This document shows positions 18,236 through 26,465 of a stretch of 64,000 nt of DNA, piece after piece (position 1 is the stretch's first letter; each line of letters opens with the position of its first letter). The position numbers and the translations under genes are program-made. Below the pieces are notes generated by a model, which was given only the letters and a program-made list of their open reading frames with translations, did not search any database and was not told the origin of the DNA. Source of the stretch: Bacteroidota bacterium (lineage in GTDB: Bacteria; Bacteroidota; Ignavibacteria; UBA10030; UBA8401); assembly GCA_035506275.1 (NCBI GenBank), contig DATJPT010000004.1, positions 62,001 through 126,000 on the forward strand. The letters run 5' to 3'.

Positions 18236-20881
18236 GTGACAATCAAAGATCGCTACACTTCAGAATCTGCCGAAATTTTTCAACTGCACCGCAGCGGCGC
18301 GGACGGCTTTGCCGTCAGCGCGCGGCTGACGTCTCTGGTGGATACCACCCTTGCGGAGATCTGGAAGCTGAACCCGGCCGCCGGTGAGTTCGCCGTCGTT
18401 GCGCTTGGAGGATACGGCCGCTCCGAGCTTTGTCCCCATTCGGACTTCGACCTGATGATCCTTGCCGAGAACGAGAAGTCAAAACTCTCCGGCACCGAGC
18501 CGATCCAGCAATTTCTTCGCGCGCTCTGGGATGCCGGGTTCAACGTCGGGCATAGCGTGCGGACGGTCGAAGACTGCGTGAATCTGTATGAGACCGATGT
18601 CGACTCGTGGGCTTCGATTCTTGAGAGCAGATACGTCTGCGGAAGCCGGCGCGTACTCGATCATTATGCCGATGCTGTTTTCCGCCAGATCCACAAGAAA
18701 TTCGACCTTGTGTTTGTGAAGGCGATCGTCGTCGGCATGGACGAGCGCCACGAAAAGTACGGCAACTCGGTAAAGCTGCTCGAACCGAACCTGAAGAACA
18801 GCGCCGGAGGGTTGCGCGACCTTCACAATCTCCTCTGGGTGTACCGTTCAACGGACAGTGAATATTTCACCGAATCCCCCTTCCTGAACGGCGAGTCCTC
18901 ATGCAAGCTGATGATCGACACGCTGTACCGGAAGAGCGTCATCTCCCGCGAAGAGCGGGATGCGGTGATTGACGCCCTGAACTTTTTGCTCCGCACGCGG
19001 CACGAGACCCACTACTTTGCGAAAACGATCCACGACTCGCTCGATTTTTCCATTCAGCGGGAGATCGCCAAAGGACTCGGGTTCGGCGAGGACCCGGAGC
19101 TGAAGTATGTGGAGAAATTTATGCGCGAGTATTTCCTTCACGCGCGAAGCATCTTCCGCCTGAACCAGCGCCTGATCAATCATTTCAGAAAAAGCGTCGA
19201 ACCGTCCCCATGGCGCAAGCAAAAGGAACAGTCCCTGGACGCGCATTTTATCGCGCGCGGCGATGAATTGCTGCAGCGGAATACCGCCGTCGAAATTTCA
19301 ACGCCGGCGGAGATCCTCAAGGCGTTCTACTGGTGCGGCAGGCATTCGCTGGTGCTGGGGCATTCTCTGCAGGGAAGGATCGCGTCCATCGGACGGTCGT
19401 CGTATGTCTTCAACGCGCAGAATATCGCATCGGACGAGGCGGCAAAAATATTTCTCGACATTCTCCGCCTGCCGGCCAACGTTGCGTCGACATTGATGCT
19501 GATGAACGACTTCGACGTTCTCGGCAAATACATTCCCGAATGGGGAGAACTCGTCGCGTTCTTTCAGCACAGCGTCTACCACTATTATACTGCCGATGCG
19601 CACACGCTGATCGCGATCGAGCACGCGGAGCGGCTTGCGGACGGGAAAGGGGTTCTCGCCGCGGCATACAAGAGACTGGAGAAGAAGGAAATTCTCTACC
19701 TTGGGCTTCTCTTCCATGACATCGAGAAGCCGCACGGCATCGAGGATCACGAGATTCGCGGAGTGGAGATCGCCCGCCGGATCCTTGAGCGGCTGCACTA
19801 CGACGATGCGGACGGCGACATCGCGTTTCTGATCCGCAACCATCTGCTGATGGAGCAGATAGCGTTCCGCCGGAACATCAGCGACCCGAAGACCGTCGCG
19901 GAATTTGCCGAGATGTTTCACAAACCCGAACAGCTCGACCTTCTCTTCCTTGTGACGTACTGCGATCTCTCCGCCGTGAACAAGAATGTCTGGACGTCGT
20001 GGAAAGAGATGCTCCTGCAGGAGCTCTACCTTCAGACGCGCGGAGTGCTGGAGCGGAAACTTCCGTTCAAAGAAGCGGTCTCGTTCCAGCAGGAACAGCA
20101 CGGAAAATTGGTCCGTTCGGTCGTTCAAAAGGTTTCCGAGCGGTTTCCCCGGGAAGAGGTCGAGCGGCACGTCCTGTCGATTCACAACGAGGCGTACGTC
20201 AAGCTTTTTTCCCCGGACGATATCGCCGACCATCTTGCCGGCATCCGCGGATTGGAGACCGTTTCGCCGATCGTTCGTCACGAGGACTCGCACAGCGCGG
20301 TCACGGCGATCACCCGCGACGCGCCGTTTCTTCTTTCCAGTCTGTGCGGCGTCCTGTCGGCGAACGATGCGAATATTTTCGACGCGCAGATTTTTACCCG
20401 CGACGACGGCATCGTGATCGACCAGTTCCGCGTCGTCAACGTCGCGACGAAGGGGCGGCTGCTCGACGACCAGGCGGAGAAGATCAAGCAGGATTTCGAC
20501 GACGTGCTCCGCGGCAAGGTCACGCTCGAGCACCTTTTTGAGCGGCACCACCGGCGCTGGAAACGGAGGCCCAAGCCCCTCTTCCATCCGAATATCCGTA
20601 TCGACGTGACGTTCGAGGACGCGCAGGATTTCACGATCATCGACGTCTATGCGCCGGACACGGTCGGGTTTTTGTACAAAGTGACATGGACCTTCTCGCA
20701 GCTGGGGCTGAACATTCATTTTGCGAAGATCGCGACGCGCATCGACGGCATCGTCGATTCATTCTACGTGCTCGACGGAGACAATGCCCGAATTCTCAAC
20801 GGCGAACGAAAGAAGCAAATCAAGGAACGGCTGTTGCACAGAATTTATCAGCTCATCAACATGCAGCTTTCATCCCAATAA
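18236..20881 (+). CDS. glnD: [Protein-PII] uridylyltransferase / uridylyl-removing enzyme GlnD
   Basis: 881 residues, starting at GTG. GlnD adds or removes UMP on PII proteins in response to glutamine. Domains in order: nucleotidyltransferase with GGYGRSELCPHSDFD at 58-72 (the expected G-G-x-G-R-x-E-L-x-P-x-S-D-x-D pattern); a helical linker with LEPNLKNSAGGLRDLHNLLW; an HD phosphohydrolase domain around H494-D495 (FHDIEKPHGIEDHEIRG); and two ACT domains at about 684-770 and 799-880 that would sense glutamine. All catalytic motifs are intact and length matches the family. No PII (glnB/glnK) gene is in the window. The following murI gene starts one base after the stop, so the two are likely co-expressed; both touch glutamine/glutamate pools. 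Confidence 0.95.
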   Translation: MTIKDRYTSESAEIFQLHRSGADGFAVSARLTSLVDTTLAEIWKLNPAAGEFAVVALGGYGRSELCPHSDFDLMILAENEKSKLSGTEPIQQFLRALWDAGFNVGHSVRTVEDCVNLYETDVDSWASILESRYVCGSRRVLDHYADAVFRQIHKKFDLVFVKAIVVGMDERHEKYGNSVKLLEPNLKNSAGGLRDLHNLLWVYRSTDSEYFTESPFLNGESSCKLMIDTLYRKSVISREERDAVIDALNFLLRTRHETHYFAKTIHDSLDFSIQREIAKGLGFGEDPELKYVEKFMREYFLHARSIFRLNQRLINHFRKSVEPSPWRKQKEQSLDAHFIARGDELLQRNTAVEISTPAEILKAFYWCGRHSLVLGHSLQGRIASIGRSSYVFNAQNIASDEAAKIFLDILRLPANVASTLMLMNDFDVLGKYIPEWGELVAFFQHSVYHYYTADAHTLIAIEHAERLADGKGVLAAAYKRLEKKEILYLGLLFHDIEKPHGIEDHEIRGVEIARRILERLHYDDADGDIAFLIRNHLLMEQIAFRRNISDPKTVAEFAEMFHKPEQLDLLFLVTYCDLSAVNKNVWTSWKEMLLQELYLQTRGVLERKLPFKEAVSFQQEQHGKLVRSVVQKVSERFPREEVERHVLSIHNEAYVKLFSPDDIADHLAGIRGLETVSPIVRHEDSHSAVTAITRDAPFLLSSLCGVLSANDANIFDAQIFTRDDGIVIDQFRVVNVATKGRLLDDQAEKIKQDFDDVLRGKVTLEHLFERHHRRWKRRPKPLFHPNIRIDVTFEDAQDFTIIDVYAPDTVGFLYKVTWTFSQLGLNIHFAKIATRIDGIVDSFYVLDGDNARILNGERKKQIKERLLHRIYQLINMQLSSQ

Positions 20882-20882
20882 T

Positions 20883-21692
20883 ATGAACACGAGCAAACCT
20901 ATCGGCGTTTTCGATTCCGGCATCGGAGGGCTGACGGTCGTCCGGGCCCTCCTCCGGCGGCTTCCCCAGGAGAACATCGTGTACTTCGGCGACACCGCGC
21001 GCGTTCCGTACGGCCCGAAATCGCCGCAGGTCGTCCGCGAGTACGCGGAAGAGGACACGGATTTTCTTCTTTCAAAGAACGTGAAGATGATCGTCGTCGC
21101 CTGCAACACCGTCTCGGCGGTCGCGCTCGATGTCGTGCAGAAGCGGGCGAAGATCCCGGTCGTCGGCGTCATTATACCCGGGGCAAAATCGGCGGCGGCG
21201 GCATCCAAGAATAAAAGAGTCGGCATCATCGGAACCATCGGCACAATTTCCAGCAACGCGTACGCAAATGCGATCCGGCAGATCGATGCCTCCGTTTCCG
21301 TCTTCAGCCGGCCGTGCCCGCTCTTCGTGCCGCTTGTCGAGGAGGGATGGATCGGGCACAAGGCCACGGAGATGATCGCCAAGGAATATCTTTTCCCCTT
21401 CACGCAGGAAAAAATCGATACGCTCGTGCTCGGATGCACGCATTACCCGCTGCTGAAAGAAGTGATCTCGAGTGCTTTGAAAGGGAGTGCGATGCTGATC
21501 GATTCGGGCGACGCGGCCGCCGTTGAAGTGGAGCAAGCGCTGGAGGAACAACGCCTGAAGAATGCCAGCAAGGAAAAGCCGAACCTTCAATTCTTTGTAA
21601 GCGACATTCCCGCCAAATTCACCGAAATCGGGGAGCGGTTCCTCGGAGCGAAGATGGGAGTTGTGAAGAAGGTGGGAGTAGGAAGAGCATAA
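20883..21692 (+). CDS. murI: Glutamate racemase
   Basis: 269 residues from ATG at 20883; the frame is open further upstream inside glnD, but this start begins the family's canonical N-terminus (PIGVFDSGIGGLTVV). It converts L-glutamate to D-glutamate for peptidoglycan in the cytosol. Both catalytic cysteines are present: C74 in VVACNTVS and C185 in LGCTHYPLL, each followed by the expected Thr. D11/S12 also fit. One base separates it from glnD. It supplies the D-glutamate that MurD, encoded in the dcw cluster of the same window, adds to the stem peptide. Confidence 0.96.
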   Translation: MNTSKPIGVFDSGIGGLTVVRALLRRLPQENIVYFGDTARVPYGPKSPQVVREYAEEDTDFLLSKNVKMIVVACNTVSAVALDVVQKRAKIPVVGVIIPGAKSAAAASKNKRVGIIGTIGTISSNAYANAIRQIDASVSVFSRPCPLFVPLVEEGWIGHKATEMIAKEYLFPFTQEKIDTLVLGCTHYPLLKEVISSALKGSAMLIDSGDAAAVEVEQALEEQRLKNASKEKPNLQFFVSDIPAKFTEIGERFLGAKMGVVKKVGVGRA

Positions 21693-21718
21693 CGAGGGAT
21701 GGATGGGAACATAGCACA

Positions 21719-22306
21719 TCAAACCGCCGCCAGCTTTTTCTCCAGTTCCTTTTTGACCTCCCCCCACTCTGAATCGATGATGCTGAAATAGACCGAATGG
21801 CGGATCCGTCCCCCGGGGACGATCATATGGTTGCGGAAGATGCCTTCTTCTTGCGCGCCGATGCGTTTCAACGCGGCGCGTGAGCGGTTGTTGGTCGAAT
21901 CCGTCTTGAATTCAACGCGCATACACCCGAGCGTTTCAAAGGCATGCGAGAGGAGAAGATATTTTGTCTCAGTGTTGATGAATGTCCGCTGCCATTGCCG
22001 CGCGATCCACGTCCATCCGATCTCAACCCGCCGGTGGACTGTTTCGATGTTGCCGAACCGCGTGCTGCCGACGGCCTTGTTGGAATTTTTTTCGATGATG
22101 GCGAACGGCAACGCTTTTCCGTCCGAAAGATCTTTGAGCGCGGCGTCGATGTACTTTCTCATGTCGTCGGGAGAGCGGATGATCGTGGTTGTCAGCCTCC
22201 ACAGATCATCGTCCAGCCCGATTTCACAGAGCTGTGAGAGGTGAGCGTGGGACAACGGCTCCAGCCGAACCCGTTCCCCGTCCAATGTTACCGGTTGAAT
22301 TTTCAC
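21719..22306 (-). CDS. GNAT family N-acetyltransferase (RimJ/RimL type)
   Basis: 195 residues. The fold pattern is that of RimJ/RimL acetyltransferases: LDGERVRLEPLSHAHL at the N-terminus, AVGSTRFGNI then RRVEIGWTWIARQWQRT in the acetyl-CoA-binding region, and ALKRIGAQEEGIFRNHM near the C-terminus. The pyrophosphate-binding loop (W-x-R-x-x-Q-R-T) deviates from the usual Q/RxxGxG/A but is typical of this branch. The substrate cannot be told from sequence. It is convergent with murI (26 bases apart) and divergent from the TPR lipoprotein. Confidence 0.88.
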   Translation of the reverse strand: MKIQPVTLDGERVRLEPLSHAHLSQLCEIGLDDDLWRLTTTIIRSPDDMRKYIDAALKDLSDGKALPFAIIEKNSNKAVGSTRFGNIETVHRRVEIGWTWIARQWQRTFINTETKYLLLSHAFETLGCMRVEFKTDSTNNRSRAALKRIGAQEEGIFRNHMIVPGGRIRHSVYFSIIDSEWGEVKKELEKKLAAV

Positions 22307-22441
22307 AAGCGTAGATTTGTTCTTAAAAATGCGGGCGCTTCTTGTTCAGGGCCGCTTTTACTTATTGGTGAGATCGGTTGTCTAATACGAAAGATAGGAT
22401 AGCAGCAGATAATAATCCAATGCGGGGACTCGTTGGCCGTA

Positions 22442-22470
22442 TTGTAACTCATTCGCGGAAGTGATATATT
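22442..22470 (+). promoter_or_regulatory. Candidate promoter of the envelope lipoprotein operon
   Basis: TTGTAA (22442-22447), 17-base spacer, TATATT (22465-22470); predicted start of transcription near 22477, with ATG at 22500. Same element pair and spacing as the glnD promoter. Confidence 0.55.
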
Positions 22471-22499
22471 TTCAAAGGATACGGGAAGGAAGCCACAGT

Positions 22500-24218
22500 A
22501 TGAACACAAAGATTTACGGCGCTGCAGTGTTGCTGATGATGGTTGTCGCAGCAGGGTGTTCTTCGCAAAAGGAAACCCAGGTAGCGAAGAAGCTGACCGA
22601 GGCCGAAGAGCAGGCACGCAGTGATCAGAAATCTCTCGCGTTGCAGCATTTCATTGACGGCTCGCTGCTTGAGAGCAAGAATCAATACGCCGAAGCGATC
22701 ATCGAATTTCAGGATGCGCTCCGCTACGACAACGACCCGGCGATCTACTACGCGATGGCAAAGGATTACTCCGCTTTGAATAAACCTGCCCTCGCGGCCG
22801 AGATGGCGTTGCAGGCGGTGAACCTTGATTCGGCCAACATCACCTACCGCGAAACGCTGGCAGACATTTACGTAAAGGCCCTCCAGGTCGACTCCGCGAT
22901 CGCAGAGTACAAGCTGATCCTGAAGATCGATTCTACCCATGTCCAGAGCATGTTCAATCTCGCGCAGCTGCTGGCGCCGAAATATCCTCTGCAAGCGCTC
23001 GACATGTACGACAAGATCATCCAGCGCAACGGCCCGGAGTGGGAAGTCCTCTTCAAAGTTGCCGAGCTGAATTCGCTCCTTCATCGTTACGACAAAGCCG
23101 CCGCCGCCTTCGAGCAGATGGCGAAACTCGACCCGAGCAATGTCTCGCTCAAACAAAACCTCGGCGAGATGTACATCCGCTCCGGCCAATTCGACAAAGC
23201 GCTTGCGTTGTACAGCGATCTCCTGGAATTGGACCCCCGCAACATTGAACTGCGGGGAGCCGTCGCGGAAATCTATTTGCAGCAGAGTAAATGGGACAGC
23301 GCTCGCACGCAATTTGAAACGATCCTGAAGAGCGATTCGATCTCAGCCGATACCCGCTTCAGGATCGCCGTTGCGTATCTCGAACAAAGCCAAAAGGATT
23401 CCACGCTTCTTACCGACGCGAAAGAACAATTCGAGGAGTTTCTTAAGAAATATCCGGACGATTGGCGCCCGATGTTTTACCTCGGCCGGATGGCCATTCT
23501 TGAAAAAAATGACAGCGCCGCATACGGGTATTTCGACAAGGTCACCAAAGTTGCCAACTGGAATGCGGAAGCCTGGTGGTACCTCGGATCGATCCTGTTC
23601 GACAAGAAGGATTTTAATCAGGCGGTGAGCATCCTTGAAAAAGCGCAGAAGATCGTGCCCAACGACGGCGGAATAAATTTTCTGCTCGGATACGGGTACA
23701 CGCGCGTTGACCGGAACGAGGATGCGGTTGCACCGCTGCAGCGCGCCATCGAGATCAACCCGAAGGACATCAACGCGCTTTCGTCGCTGGCGTCGACGTA
23801 CGATGCCCTGAAACGGTATCCCGAAGCGGACAAGACCTTCGAAGCGGCCCTGAAAGTCGATTCAGCCAATGCGATGGTGCTCAACAATTACGCGTACAGC
23901 CTGTCGGAACGGGGAGAGCAGCTCGACCGCGCCTACGCGATGTCGAAGGAATCGCTCGCGAAGGATTCTGCGAACGGTTCGTATCTCGACACGTTCGGCT
24001 GGATCTATTTCAAGCTCGGCAACTATGTCGAGGCAGAAAAGTATGTGAAGCAGGCGATCGACGCTGGGGAGACAAGTTCCGTTGTCTACGAACATCTCGG
24101 CGATATCTATGCGAAACTGAGCCAGACCGACAAGGCGAAAGAATACTGGGCGAAGGCGCTGGAGCAGGATTCGAAGAACATGCAGCTCAAGGAAAAATTG
24201 GCGCGCGGCTCGTTATGA
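22500..24218 (+). CDS. TPR-repeat lipoprotein
   Basis: 572 residues from ATG at 22500, after GGAAGG. The frame is open 39 bases further upstream but this start begins a lipoprotein signal peptide (MNTKIYGAAVLLMMVVAAGC) with the acylated Cys at residue 20. The rest consists of about ten tetratricopeptide repeats with recurring A-x-x-x-F/Y and LDP/IDST/INPKD turns. TPR lipoproteins of this kind act as periplasmic scaffolds. Its stop overlaps the start of the DUF4292 lipoprotein (ATGA), so it heads a three-gene envelope operon. Partner proteins are unknown. Confidence 0.88.
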   Translation: MNTKIYGAAVLLMMVVAAGCSSQKETQVAKKLTEAEEQARSDQKSLALQHFIDGSLLESKNQYAEAIIEFQDALRYDNDPAIYYAMAKDYSALNKPALAAEMALQAVNLDSANITYRETLADIYVKALQVDSAIAEYKLILKIDSTHVQSMFNLAQLLAPKYPLQALDMYDKIIQRNGPEWEVLFKVAELNSLLHRYDKAAAAFEQMAKLDPSNVSLKQNLGEMYIRSGQFDKALALYSDLLELDPRNIELRGAVAEIYLQQSKWDSARTQFETILKSDSISADTRFRIAVAYLEQSQKDSTLLTDAKEQFEEFLKKYPDDWRPMFYLGRMAILEKNDSAAYGYFDKVTKVANWNAEAWWYLGSILFDKKDFNQAVSILEKAQKIVPNDGGINFLLGYGYTRVDRNEDAVAPLQRAIEINPKDINALSSLASTYDALKRYPEADKTFEAALKVDSANAMVLNNYAYSLSERGEQLDRAYAMSKESLAKDSANGSYLDTFGWIYFKLGNYVEAEKYVKQAIDAGETSSVVYEHLGDIYAKLSQTDKAKEYWAKALEQDSKNMQLKEKLARGSL

Positions 24219-24982
24219 AAAAAGCGCTGGTTGTCTGGTCGCTGATCGCACTCTCGGGCTGTGCACCGACCAGAGAGCTTCGCAGGACGCCGGCGAATGA
24301 GTCGGCGCAGCAGGTCATCGACGCCGTCAACTCCCGCCGGTCCGCCATCACCACACTCGAAGCGAAAGGGTCCATTTCGGTCGAGTCCCCGTCATTCATC
24401 AATTCAGGTTCTTTCGAGCTCCGGTTGAAACGGCCGGACTCCGTTCTCGTCGATGTCGAAGGGCCGTTCGGCATCCACGTCGCATCCGCTTTGTTTGCCA
24501 AAGGGCATTACAAATTCTACAACAGTTTCAAGAACGAGGTGATGGAAGGGGAAGTGGACAAAGGGCATTTGCCCGAGTTCATGAACATCCGCATCGACCC
24601 GAAGGATGTGGTTGATATGTTCTGCGGCACGCGGGCGTTCCTGCCGGAAGAAACGTCGCCCGACAGTTTCACCGTGGCCGACGATTCGTATATTCTCTTC
24701 TTCCGGCAGAAAGACGGGGCGACGCGCTACACGATCGACGATCAGTCGCTGTGCATCACCGGCATCGAGCATGTTGATTCTGCAGGCGACGTCTGGAGCG
24801 AAGAGCATTTTGACTACGACAGGCGCGACGACGGGACCATGGTGCTGCAATCCATCAGGCTGGTCGAAGATAAAATGCAGTCTTCAATCTCGCTCTTTTA
24901 CGACAAGCTCCACCTTAATGCCCCTGTCGGCCCCTTGACCATTCAAGTTCCGGACGATGCCCGCCGTGTGACAAAGGAATAA
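24215..24982 (+). CDS. DUF4292 lipoprotein (LolB/outer-membrane lipoprotein-carrier-like fold suspected)
   Basis: 255 residues. Lipoprotein signal MKKALVVWSLIALSGC with Cys16. The body begins with helix AQQVIDAVNSRRSAITTLEAKGSISVES, followed by regularly alternating beta strands (FELRLKRPDSVLVDVEGPFG, then HYKFYNSFKNEVMEGE). That layout is typical of DUF4292 and recalls the half-barrel of LolA/LolB. It overlaps the upstream TPR gene by four bases and abuts the EnvC-like gene with no gap. Role in lipoprotein handling at the outer membrane is inference from fold and context only. Confidence 0.8.
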   Translation: MKKALVVWSLIALSGCAPTRELRRTPANESAQQVIDAVNSRRSAITTLEAKGSISVESPSFINSGSFELRLKRPDSVLVDVEGPFGIHVASALFAKGHYKFYNSFKNEVMEGEVDKGHLPEFMNIRIDPKDVVDMFCGTRAFLPEETSPDSFTVADDSYILFFRQKDGATRYTIDDQSLCITGIEHVDSAGDVWSEEHFDYDRRDDGTMVLQSIRLVEDKMQSSISLFYDKLHLNAPVGPLTIQVPDDARRVTKE

Positions 24983-26245
24983 ATGCTGCGCCTTGATGCC
25001 GTAAAATATGCCGTTAAACGTCTGCCGATGATCATTCTCCTGGCCGCGTTGATCTGCCCCGCTGTGAACGGCGGCGAGCAGGACATTAAAAAGAAAGAGC
25101 GGGCGCTGGAGAAGCTCCGGAAAGAAATCGACGACTACGAACAGCGCATCCAGGCAAGCGAGAAAAGAGAGAAGGTCACCCTCGAACGGCTCGATAATTA
25201 CGAGAAACAGAGCAACCTCGTTCGCACGCTTCTCTCGGAGCTTCTTGACGAGGAAGAACAGATCCAGGCGTCGATCGCTCTTGCATCGGACAACATCAGT
25301 TTCCTTGAAAAGCAGCTCTCCTTTCTGAAACTCCACTACGCCAAGTACATTACGGCGGTCTATAAATTTGGACGGGTCTACGACCTCGAAACGCTCCTCT
25401 CCTCGAATTCCATCAACCAGCTCTACATCCGCATCGAGTACCTGAAGCGATTTTCCGAGCAGCGCAAAAGGGATCTGGAAAAGATCCAAGAGAAACGGAC
25501 GGTCCTGGAAACCGAGAAGGCCGACCTGCAGGAAAAGCTCGACGAGCAGCAGGAGATCATCGCGAACAAAGAGAAGGAAGAGCAGTTTTTGCAGAACAAA
25601 AGGCATAAACGGGCGCAGGCGCTGAAAGAGATCCGGAAAGACAAAGCGGCGATGAAGAAAGAGCTGGTGAGAAAAACGCAGGCGGCCCAGGAACTGGAAG
25701 GTCTGATCGCCGACCTTGTGGAAAAGGAGCGCATCCGGAAGGAGCACGAAGAAACCCTTGCCCGCGAGCGGGCGGCCGAACGGCAACGGATGAAGGAGAA
25801 AGCCGTTGAAGAAACGCCGGCTGAAACGGGGACGCCGTTCTTGTCGTTGAAAGGAAAATTGCCGTGGCCCGTTTCCGCGGGAGCTGTCGTTGCCCACTTT
25901 GGCAACCATATTCATCCGGTGATGAAAACCGTCACGCAGAACACCGGCATCGATATCTCGATCGAAAGCGGGTCGCCGGTGAAATCGGTCGCCGACGGAG
26001 AGGTTGCAATGATTCACTGGCTGCCGTCGTACGGCAATCTGGTGATCCTTAAGCACGCCGGCGGATTCCATACGGTCTATGCGCATCTCTCCGACATTGC
26101 GGTGACGGAAGGGGAGCAGGTGTCGCACGGCACCGTCATCGCGCACAGCGGCGATTCCGTTTCAGGAAGCATCCTTCATTTTGAAGTGTGGAAGGAAAAG
26201 GAAAAGCAGAATCCGGAAGCGTGGCTGGCGAAGAGACGAAGATAG
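24983..26245 (+). CDS. EnvC-like coiled-coil protein with degenerate LytM (M23) domain
   Basis: 420 residues: signal peptide or anchor (about 8-30), a long charged coiled coil (about 32-275) and a LytM domain (about 292-415). The LytM metal site is incomplete. The first ligand His of the HxxxD motif is N320 (NTGID, D324 kept), H368 of YAHLS is kept, and the HxH motif reads ILH with only H399 kept. This matches EnvC-type proteins, which do not cut peptidoglycan themselves but activate amidases at the septum. Starts directly after the stop of the DUF4292 gene. Most likely periplasmic and involved in daughter-cell separation; no amidase gene is in the window. Confidence 0.85.
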   Translation: MLRLDAVKYAVKRLPMIILLAALICPAVNGGEQDIKKKERALEKLRKEIDDYEQRIQASEKREKVTLERLDNYEKQSNLVRTLLSELLDEEEQIQASIALASDNISFLEKQLSFLKLHYAKYITAVYKFGRVYDLETLLSSNSINQLYIRIEYLKRFSEQRKRDLEKIQEKRTVLETEKADLQEKLDEQQEIIANKEKEEQFLQNKRHKRAQALKEIRKDKAAMKKELVRKTQAAQELEGLIADLVEKERIRKEHEETLARERAAERQRMKEKAVEETPAETGTPFLSLKGKLPWPVSAGAVVAHFGNHIHPVMKTVTQNTGIDISIESGSPVKSVADGEVAMIHWLPSYGNLVILKHAGGFHTVYAHLSDIAVTEGEQVSHGTVIAHSGDSVSGSILHFEVWKEKEKQNPEAWLAKRRR

Positions 26246-26281
26246 GTATAGAGCGGGATGGAATCCGGAGCAAAAATCTGT

Positions 26282-26304
26282 AGGGCGATTTGAAAAATCG
26301 CCCT
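26282..26304. repeat. Perfect small palindrome in the intergenic region before lon
   Basis: AGGGCGATTT and AAATCGCCCT form a perfect 10-base stem with a GAA loop. No T-run follows. It lies 37 bases after the EnvC-like gene and may act as an RNA end or be one copy of a dispersed palindromic repeat; the window has only one copy. Confidence 0.5.
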
Positions 26305-26341
26305 GGCGCGAGAAGAATTCCCGCACTGCAAATCCCTTACC

Positions 26342-26370
26342 TTGACATCCCTTCAATTTATCAGTACCTT
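26342..26370 (+). promoter_or_regulatory. Candidate lon promoter
   Basis: A consensus TTGACA (26342-26347), 17-base spacer and TACCTT (26365-26370). Transcription would begin near 26377, leaving a leader of about 90 bases. No heat-shock CIRCE element was seen. Confidence 0.6.
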
Positions 26371-26401
26371 TTAACCACACAACAGAATCAAGACCAAAAC
26401 C

Positions 26402-26422
26402 AAGCGGATCGTTTTCCCGCTT
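26402..26422 (+). promoter_or_regulatory. Hairpin plus T-run in the lon leader
   Basis: AAGCGG pairs with CCGCTT around a 9-base loop, and the T-rich tract TTTTTCTGTCT overlaps and follows the 3' arm. It looks like a weak intrinsic terminator inside the predicted leader. Stability is modest and a TATATT at 26431-26436 could instead be a second -10 element. Confidence 0.25.
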
Positions 26423-26465
26423 TTTCTGTCTATATTCATGGTCATCGAGACAAAACGAATTTGAA

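Noticed and set aside
19298-20719. 473-codon minus-strand frame inside glnD
   Set aside because: Antisense shadow of the strongly supported glnD gene, with no recognisable motif.
20721-20882. Upstream in-frame start for murI inside glnD
   Set aside because: The canonical glutamate racemase N-terminus begins at 20883, directly after the glnD stop.
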